This document shows, piece by piece, positions 15,724 through 20,431 of a stretch of DNA of 20,431 nt. The notes below the pieces were generated by a model. It saw only the letters and a list, made by a program, of their open reading frames with translations, was not told the DNA's origin and ran no database searches. The stretch's first letter is position 1. The number at the start of each line of letters is the position of its first letter. A program made the translations under genes and the position numbers. Origin of the DNA: JAGLYZ01 sp049642725 (GTDB lineage: Bacteria; Patescibacteriota; Minisyncoccia; Minisyncoccales; JAGMDC01); assembly GCA_049642725.1 (NCBI GenBank), contig JBARPC010000025.1, positions 1 through 20,431 of the forward strand, written 5' to 3'.

Positions 15724-16307
15724 AAATTCGCTTAGCTGAAAAAAAAGAAGCCGAACAAATCGCTGAGATTCATAAAAGAGAAATAAAAAAAGGATTTTTA
15801 AGCTCTTTAAAAAAACCTTTTTTAACTAATCTTTATTCAGCCATTATTGAGTCGGAATTTAGTTTTTGTGTTGTATCTGAAAAAGATGGTCGGGTTGTAG
15901 GTTTTATCGCTGGCGCTTTAAATATCAATAAATTTTATGGTTATTTCTTGAAAAAGTATTTTTTTCAATCGGTTTTAATGCTTTTGCCTCAAATTTTTAA
16001 TTTCAAAAAATTAAAAAAGATTTTTGAAAGTTTGTTCTACCCTAAAAAAGAAAATAACTTACCAAAAGCAGAACTTTTAACTATTGCTGTTAAAAAAGAA
16101 TTTCAAGGTCAAGGAATAGCTAAGCAAATGTTTGAAAAATTTGTTTCAGAAATAAAAAATAGAGAAGTAGGGATTTTTAAGGTTATAGTTGGAGAAGAAC
16201 TTAAACCTGCTATTAAATTTTATGAAAAAAATGGTTTTCAATTTCTTAAAAAAATTAGTATTCATAATAAACAAACCTCCCGAGTTTATGTTTATCCAAT
16301 AAACTAA
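15720..16307 (+). CDS. GNAT-family N-acetyltransferase
   Basis: A 195-residue acetyl-CoA-dependent acyltransferase. The GNAT core is clear: RLAEKKEAEQIAEIHKREI at the start (strand 1 and helix 1), DGRVVGFIAGAL (56-67), motif A AVKKEFQGQGIAKQMFEKF with the CoA-pyrophosphate loop QGQGIA (129-134), and motif B KPAIKFYEKNGFQFL (162-176). A lysine- and phenylalanine-rich insertion (about 70-115) between the core strands is larger than in minimal GNATs. Lying between a PglA-like transferase and a WecA-like transferase, with an aminotransferase and a 4,6-dehydratase following, it probably acetylates the 4-amino group of a UDP-4-amino-sugar, as the GNAT PseH does in the pseudaminate route. PglD of the classic bacillosamine route is a left-handed beta-helix protein, so this would be an analogous replacement. 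The substrate is inferred from context only. Confidence 0.85.
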   Translation: MKIRLAEKKEAEQIAEIHKREIKKGFLSSLKKPFLTNLYSAIIESEFSFCVVSEKDGRVVGFIAGALNINKFYGYFLKKYFFQSVLMLLPQIFNFKKLKKIFESLFYPKKENNLPKAELLTIAVKKEFQGQGIAKQMFEKFVSEIKNREVGIFKVIVGEELKPAIKFYEKNGFQFLKKISIHNKQTSRVYVYPIN

Positions 16308-16308
16308 T

Positions 16309-17247
16309 ATGTTTTACTTTTTTATATTCTTTCTACCATTTTTAACATCCTTAATCTTAATCCCTCTTTTTAAAAAAACTGCTGAAAAATATCACCTTTA
16401 TGATATTGCCGAAGGAGATGTTTTGAAAATTCACAAAAAACCAATATCTGTTTTTGGTGGCCTAGCAATGCTCATTGCTGTAATAATTGGACTTTTGTTT
16501 TTTGTTTTTCAGAATCAACTATTTGATTGGAGAATTGCAGGCATTATTCTTGGTTCTTTGATTGTTTTTTTGTTTGGATTTTGGGATGACTTAAAATGGA
16601 AACATATCTCTCAGATAAAACCTTTTCAGAAGTTCTCTCTTTTAATTATATTTCCCCTAATCACTACTATTATTCTTTTGGCTTCAGGAATTAAAATAAA
16701 TTTTTTTCCAGAAATTTATTTAGCCGGTTTCTTAACTTTTTCTTATATTTTTGTTTTTATAAATGGAGTTAATTATCAAGATGGAATGGATGGATTGGCT
16801 GGTGGTTTGACAGCAATTTCTTTAATGGGCTTCATTATTTTAAGTTTGATTTCAGGAAACAATTTTGCTTTAATTTTTTCTTTAATTTCATTAGGAGCAG
16901 TTTTTGGCTTTTTAATTTTTAATTTTCCGCCTGCTAAAATTTTTATGGGAGATTCCGGTGCTTACTTCTTAGGATTTATTTTAGCGGTTTTGGCAATGAT
17001 TTTTTCCAAACCCTATAATTTTTTAAGTATTTTAGGCCCTATTTTTATTGTCGGAATACCTATTTTTGATGGAGTTTTTACTAATATAAGACGTTTGTTT
17101 AGTAAAAAATCCATATTTTTAGGAGACAGAAGCCATTTTTATGATAGAATTTTACAAAAAGGAATTTCAATCAAGAAAACTCTTTTAATCTGTTATTCTC
17201 TCCAAATTATATCAGTAGCAATTGGACTATTTTTTCGCTTTTCTTGA
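16309..17247 (+). CDS. WecA/MraY-family undecaprenyl-phosphate sugar-1-phosphate transferase
   Basis: A 312-residue polytopic membrane enzyme (PF00953) that starts glycan assembly by moving a sugar 1-phosphate, usually GlcNAc-1-P or a derivative, from UDP-sugar to undecaprenyl phosphate. About ten hydrophobic segments are present. The conserved cytoplasmic motifs are in order: HKKPISVFGGLA (42-53), FGFWDDLKW with Asp93/Asp94, NGVNYQDGMDGLAGG with Asp158 and Asp161, IFMGDSGAYFLGF with Asp215, PIFDG with Asp254, and DRSHFYDRI with His276, the family's HxH-type loop with Phe-Tyr following. UDP-MurNAc-pentapeptide features of true MraY are not evident, and context favours WecA-like function. It begins one base after the GNAT stop. 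It is the only initiating transferase in the window, so it defines the locus as undecaprenyl-dependent. Confidence 0.9.
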   Translation: MFYFFIFFLPFLTSLILIPLFKKTAEKYHLYDIAEGDVLKIHKKPISVFGGLAMLIAVIIGLLFFVFQNQLFDWRIAGIILGSLIVFLFGFWDDLKWKHISQIKPFQKFSLLIIFPLITTIILLASGIKINFFPEIYLAGFLTFSYIFVFINGVNYQDGMDGLAGGLTAISLMGFIILSLISGNNFALIFSLISLGAVFGFLIFNFPPAKIFMGDSGAYFLGFILAVLAMIFSKPYNFLSILGPIFIVGIPIFDGVFTNIRRLFSKKSIFLGDRSHFYDRILQKGISIKKTLLICYSLQIISVAIGLFFRFS

Positions 17248-17278
17248 TTATTTTAAGACCATTAGGTAGAATACATAA

Positions 17279-18454
17279 ATGAATTGGAAAATTCCTTTAA
17301 CAAAACCAGATATTACAGATTTAGAAAGAAAGGCGGTTTTAGAAGTTCTAAAAACGCCTGTTTTATCTTTGGGACCGAAATTAGAAGAGTTCGAGAAAAA
17401 AATTGCTAAGTATACAGGAGTAAAGTATGCTATTGGGGTAAACAGTGGAACCAGTGCCTTGCATTTAATAATTCGGGCATTAGAAATTAAGGAGGGGGAT
17501 GAAGTAATCACCACTCCTTTTTCTTTTATTGCTTCTGCAAATTGTATTTTATTTGAAAGAGCAAAGCTGGTTTTTGTCGATATTAAGAGCGACACTCTTA
17601 ATATCGATCCTGAACTTGTTGAAGGATTAATTACTTCTCGAACAAAAGCGATTTTAGGAGTAGATGTTTTTGGGCACCCAGCAGATTGGAGTAGATTAGA
17701 AAAAATTGCCAAAAAACATAAACTTTTTTTGATTGAGGATTCAGCCGAGGCGTTGGGTTCCCAATATTTAGAGAACCGTTCTCCGCAGGAGAACAGTTCT
17801 CCCAAAATTAAGAAATGGCGGAAGTGCGGCAGTTTTGGTGATGCCGGGGTTTTTGGATTTTATCCCAACAAACAGATTATTACCGGCGAAGGGGGAATAG
17901 TATTGACCAATAATAAAAAAATCGCTGATTTATGCAGGAGTATGGCTAATCAAGGACGCAAAAATGAAAAGGGAGAATGGTTAGAGCATATTTATTTAGG
18001 TTATAATTATAGAATGCCGGAAATCTGCGCAGCAATAGGAGTTGCTCAACTTTCCAGAATAGATAAAATTCTTGAAAAACGAGACAAAGTTGCTAAAATA
18101 TATAATAAGAAATTAAAAAATTTTTCTAAAATTAGAATTCCTTATGTTGACCCGAATATTAAAATAAGCCGGTTTGTTTATGTAGCGCATTTATCTAAGA
18201 AATATTCTAAAAAAGACAGAGATAGAATTATTGAAAAAATGGCAAAAAAAGGAATTCAGTGCGGCAATTATTTTCAGCCAATTCATTTGCAGCCATTTTA
18301 CAGAAAAACATTTGGATATACAGCCGGTGATTTTCCGATTACCGAAAGTATCGGCCAGAGAACCGTTGCTTTGCCTTTTTATAATGACTTAAAAGAAAAA
18401 GAAATAAATTATATTGTAAAAACTTTAAAACAAATATTAAATGCTAAAGTTTAA
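17279..18454 (+). CDS. DegT/DnrJ/EryC1-type PLP-dependent sugar aminotransferase
   Basis: A 391-residue aminotransferase expected to convert a 4-keto (or 3-keto) NDP-sugar to the amino sugar with glutamate as donor. IPLTKPDITDLERKAV and LSLGPKLEEFE begin the fold. VNSGTSALHL (54-63) binds PLP phosphate, IEDSAEALGS supplies Asp154, and FGFYPNKQIITGEGG contains the Schiff-base Lys198, in contrast to the His-bearing paralogue at 4557. YNYRMPEICAAIGVAQL and the C-terminal YFQPIHLQPFY are standard. Between GSQY and CGSFGD there are about 14 extra residues (roughly 164-179, LENRSPQENSSPKIKKW) that coincide with a long inverted repeat in the DNA. Its last 14 bases overlap the CapD-like gene, whose product probably makes its substrate, as in PglF-PglE pairs. 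Upstream lies a 31-base gap. Confidence 0.9.
   Translation: MNWKIPLTKPDITDLERKAVLEVLKTPVLSLGPKLEEFEKKIAKYTGVKYAIGVNSGTSALHLIIRALEIKEGDEVITTPFSFIASANCILFERAKLVFVDIKSDTLNIDPELVEGLITSRTKAILGVDVFGHPADWSRLEKIAKKHKLFLIEDSAEALGSQYLENRSPQENSSPKIKKWRKCGSFGDAGVFGFYPNKQIITGEGGIVLTNNKKIADLCRSMANQGRKNEKGEWLEHIYLGYNYRMPEICAAIGVAQLSRIDKILEKRDKVAKIYNKKLKNFSKIRIPYVDPNIKISRFVYVAHLSKKYSKKDRDRIIEKMAKKGIQCGNYFQPIHLQPFYRKTFGYTAGDFPITESIGQRTVALPFYNDLKEKEINYIVKTLKQILNAKV
17577..17607 (+). repeat. Perfect 13-bp inverted repeat inside the aminotransferase gene
   Basis: The arms TCGATATTAAGAG (17577-17589) and CTCTTAATATCGA (17595-17607) are exact reverse complements around the 5-base loop CGACA. The flanking G17576 and T17608 could add a GU pair. 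It encodes VDIKSDTLNID, a segment whose counterpart is conserved in DegT proteins, so it is not an insertion. It could form a hairpin in the mRNA or be a binding palindrome. Confidence 0.8.
17771..17801 (+). repeat. Long palindromic element within an in-frame insertion
   Basis: The left arm GAGAACCGTTCTCC (17771-17784) and right arm GGAGAACAGTTCTC (17788-17801) pair over 14 positions with one mismatch around the loop GCA. Each arm is itself a near-palindrome (GAGAAC-C-GTTCTC and GGAGAAC-A-GTTCTCC). The element is GC-richer than its surroundings and encodes the hydrophilic peptide ENRSPQENSSP, which other DegT proteins do not have at this point. This resembles small palindromic elements that insert in frame in coding regions, as described in Rickettsia. 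Confidence 0.8.
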
Positions 18455-20324
18455 ATTCTTGCTTAAAAAATTAATGGAGCCGACGCCAAAAAAACGAATG
18501 CTTTTCTTTTTAGTTAGCGATATTATACTGATTTCTTTTTCAGTTTGGCTGGCTTTTTTGATTAGGTTTGAGGGACAAATACCTGACTGTTATTTTTTAA
18601 ACATTAAAGGGATTATCCTTTTAGCTTTAATAATTACTATTCCTATTTTTTTCTTTTTTAAGCTTTATTATTTCAGTTGGTCTTATGTAAGTTTGGAAGA
18701 GTTAATTTCTTTGGTCAAGGCTACAACCTTGAGTTTTTTACTCTTAACAGCTTTTTATTTTGTTTTAAAGGATTACACAATTTTTAGCGGTTTTCCCCGT
18801 TCCATTCTTTTTATTAGTTATTTTTTAATTTTTATATTTTGCGGAGCTGCCCGTTTTTCTAAAAGAATCTATTTTTATCTTTTTCAAAAAAAAGAAGCAA
18901 GAGGCAAAGAGAAAACTTTAATCGTCGGGGCAGGTGATGCCGGTGAACAAATTTTAAGGAGCATTCAGAGTTCTTTTGACGCTCCTTATGAGCCCGTTGG
19001 TTTTATTGATGATAATGAATTAAAACAGGGGAGTTTAATCCATGGTATACGAGTTTTGGGCAGAATTAGTGATATTCCAGAATTAGTAAAAACTTTCCGG
19101 ATTAAAGAAATGATCATTGCTCTGTCTTCGGCTGGTTCAAGCGCTATTAAAAAGGCAGTTGAGATGGGGAGAGAAGCTAATTTAAAAAAAATAAAAGTTG
19201 TTCCTCCGATAACCGAATTAATTAATGGAGAGGTTTCTCTTGGAAATATTAGAGAAGTTCAAGTTGAAGATTTATTAGGAAGAGAACCTGTTTCTTTAGA
19301 TAAAACAGCTATTACAAATTTTATTCGTGATAAAAAGGTTTTAATTACCGGTGCCGCAGGTTCCATTGGCTCTGAACTCTGCTATCAAGTTGCTAAATTT
19401 AATCCTTCTTTACTTTTAACACTTGACCAAGATGAAACCGGTATTTTTAATATTTCAAAAGAATTAGAAGATAAATTTCCAAGATTGAAAATTTCTCCCT
19501 TAGTAGTCGATATCTGCGATGAAACAAAAATTGAGCAGATTTTTAATAAATTTCAGCCAAATATAGTTTTCCACGCTGCTGCCTATAAACATGTTCCTTT
19601 GATGGAAGTCCATCCCGACGAAGCAGTAAAAAATAACACTTTTGGAACAAAAATAGTTGCCGATACTGCTTTAAAATATGGTGTAGAAAAATTTGTTTTT
19701 ATCTCAAGTGATAAAGCAGTAAATCCTACTTCTATAATGGGAGCAACAAAAAGAGTGGGAGAGATGATTTGCCAGGTTTTTAATCAAAAAAATTCTACAA
19801 AATTTATTTCGGTTCGATTTGGAAATGTTTTAGACAGCCGGGGAAGCGTAATACCTATTTTTAGAGAACAAATTAAAAGAGGAGGGCCGGTAGAGGTTAC
19901 CCATTCTCAGATGAAAAGATATTTTATGGTTACTTCTGAGGCCTGTCTTTTAGTAATGCAAGCCGGAGCTATGGGTAGAGGCGGAGAGGTGTTTGTTTTA
20001 GATATGGGGGAGCCAATTAAGATTTTGGACTTAGCAAAAGAGATGATTCGATTATCCGGTTTAGAGCCCGATAAAGATATTCCCATTGTTTTTACGGGTA
20101 TTAGACCAGGAGAAAAACTTTTTGAAGAAGTTTTAACCGCTGAAGAGGGAACCATTGCTACTCAAAATGAGAAAATTTTTAGAGCAAAGCTTTCAAATGT
20201 TGATAAAAAGAAACTGAAAGAGAATTTAGGAAAGTTAGATAGAGCGATAAAAAATCCAAATAGGAAAGTAATAATTAATATATTAAAAATACTTGTGCCT
20301 GCATATAAACCAAATAATTTTTGA
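18441..20324 (+). CDS. CapD/PglF/WbpM-type membrane UDP-N-acetylglucosamine 4,6-dehydratase
   Basis: A 627-residue protein of the FlaA1/CapD large form, expected to convert UDP-GlcNAc to the 4-keto-6-deoxy sugar at the inner membrane face. Four hydrophobic segments lie in residues 20-140 (first MLFFLVSDIILISFSVWLAF). A CoA/NAD-binding-like Rossmann domain follows with LIVGAGDAGEQI (160-171). The catalytic extended-SDR domain begins KVLITGAAGSIGSEL (299-313), then FHAAAYKHVPLMEVHP. The active site is SSDKAVNPTSIMGATKR, with Met433 in place of the SDR tyrosine and Lys437, a substitution typical of this dehydratase group. RFGNVLDSRGSVIPIF and TGIRPGEKLFEE are further family signatures. Length is normal for the long form. 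It overlaps the aminotransferase by 14 bases. With that gene and the GNAT it forms a bacillosamine-like pathway. Product stereochemistry is not certain. Confidence 0.92.
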   Translation: MLKFKFLLKKLMEPTPKKRMLFFLVSDIILISFSVWLAFLIRFEGQIPDCYFLNIKGIILLALIITIPIFFFFKLYYFSWSYVSLEELISLVKATTLSFLLLTAFYFVLKDYTIFSGFPRSILFISYFLIFIFCGAARFSKRIYFYLFQKKEARGKEKTLIVGAGDAGEQILRSIQSSFDAPYEPVGFIDDNELKQGSLIHGIRVLGRISDIPELVKTFRIKEMIIALSSAGSSAIKKAVEMGREANLKKIKVVPPITELINGEVSLGNIREVQVEDLLGREPVSLDKTAITNFIRDKKVLITGAAGSIGSELCYQVAKFNPSLLLTLDQDETGIFNISKELEDKFPRLKISPLVVDICDETKIEQIFNKFQPNIVFHAAAYKHVPLMEVHPDEAVKNNTFGTKIVADTALKYGVEKFVFISSDKAVNPTSIMGATKRVGEMICQVFNQKNSTKFISVRFGNVLDSRGSVIPIFREQIKRGGPVEVTHSQMKRYFMVTSEACLLVMQAGAMGRGGEVFVLDMGEPIKILDLAKEMIRLSGLEPDKDIPIVFTGIRPGEKLFEEVLTAEEGTIATQNEKIFRAKLSNVDKKKLKENLGKLDRAIKNPNRKVIINILKILVPAYKPNNF

Positions 20325-20431
20325 TTCTATTTAAAACAATCCAGCTCGCTCCAAGGATTTATTGAAGAATTAAAATTGTCTTTACCGAAGGAATAACAAA
20401 GCTTTTAGCAAGCAAAAGACCCCGGAAACCG
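20325..20431. other. Non-coding tail after the last gene, cut by the window edge
   Basis: These 107 bases hold no supportable gene. The plus strand can be read as a short open stretch ending in FIEELKLSLPKE before TAA at 20393-20395, but it has no start or recognisable fold. The last bases (CCCCGGAAACCG, 20420-20431) look like the left arm and loop of a CCGG-AAA-CCGG hairpin cut off by the edge, possibly the operon terminator. Confidence 0.35.

Noticed and set aside
15783..15830. Near-palindrome of A- and T-runs in the GNAT gene
   Set aside because: Arms are made of A/T homopolymers with mismatches encoding ordinary Lys and Phe codons; expected by chance in this composition.
17248..17805. 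185-residue minus-strand open frame inside the aminotransferase gene
   Set aside because: It is antisense to a clear DegT gene with all catalytic motifs; the long frame follows from codon bias, and no ribosome binding site or family match is visible.
4557..18454. The two DegT-fold genes as a recent duplication
   Set aside because: They differ at the catalytic residue, in length, in N-terminal extension and in most sequence outside shared family motifs, so they are old paralogues.
1..20431. CRISPR array, transposase, integrase or phage gene
   Set aside because: No spaced direct-repeat array, DDE or tyrosine recombinase motif, or structural phage protein was found on either strand.

Overview
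The window is one long plus-strand operon for building a cell-surface polysaccharide or glycan, with 17 intact genes preceded by one broken gene. DNA is AT-rich (roughly 30% GC in the stretches I counted by hand), genes are tightly packed, and five junctions are ATGA stop/start overlaps (4557, 8502, 11103, 12086, 15720). TGA is therefore used as a stop, which argues against the recoded SR1/Gracilibacteria code. Compact Lys/Ile-rich proteins, a LabA-like NYN protein beside the locus, and a CapD/WecA-type glycan module suggest a Patescibacteria/CPR (Parcubacteria-like) genome. That is inference from style, not a phylogenetic result.

Left edge (1-567): a terminator-like hairpin abuts a NYN-domain gene that is broken by a frameshift and seems to lack an internal segment.

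Left block (581-5846), sugar activation and export: an NDP-sugar nucleotidyltransferase, a Wzx-type flippase, a compact UDP-glucose/GDP-mannose dehydrogenase homologue with no C-terminal domain, an extended-SDR epimerase/dehydratase, and a DegT-fold enzyme with His213 where aminotransferases have the PLP lysine. The last looks like a ColD/RfbH-type sugar 3-dehydratase, so the glycan probably contains a 3-deoxysugar.

Middle block (5882-14464), assembly and decoration: a CgeB-like GT-B glycosyltransferase, three class I methyltransferases interleaved with two GT2 glycosyltransferases, a GT4 glycosyltransferase, and a 792-residue fusion of a GT-C-like membrane protein with an FkbM methyltransferase. 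Part of this block is less AT-rich than its surroundings, as expected for a swapped-in cassette.

Right block (14557-20324), lipid-linked initiation and amino-sugar synthesis: a PglA-like GT4, a GNAT acetyltransferase, a WecA/MraY-family sugar-phosphate transferase, a DegT aminotransferase with its lysine, and a membrane-bound CapD/PglF-type UDP-GlcNAc 4,6-dehydratase. Together these match the logic of a UDP-diacetylbacillosamine-like route: dehydratase, aminotransferase, acetyltransferase. The DegT gene carries two strong inverted repeats, one of which coincides with an apparent in-frame insertion.

The likely scheme is that the WecA-like enzyme loads the first sugar phosphate on undecaprenyl phosphate, the glycosyltransferases extend it, methyltransferases modify it, and the Wzx-like protein flips it. 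No conventional Wzy polymerase is recognisable. No rRNA, tRNA, CRISPR, transposase or phage gene is seen.
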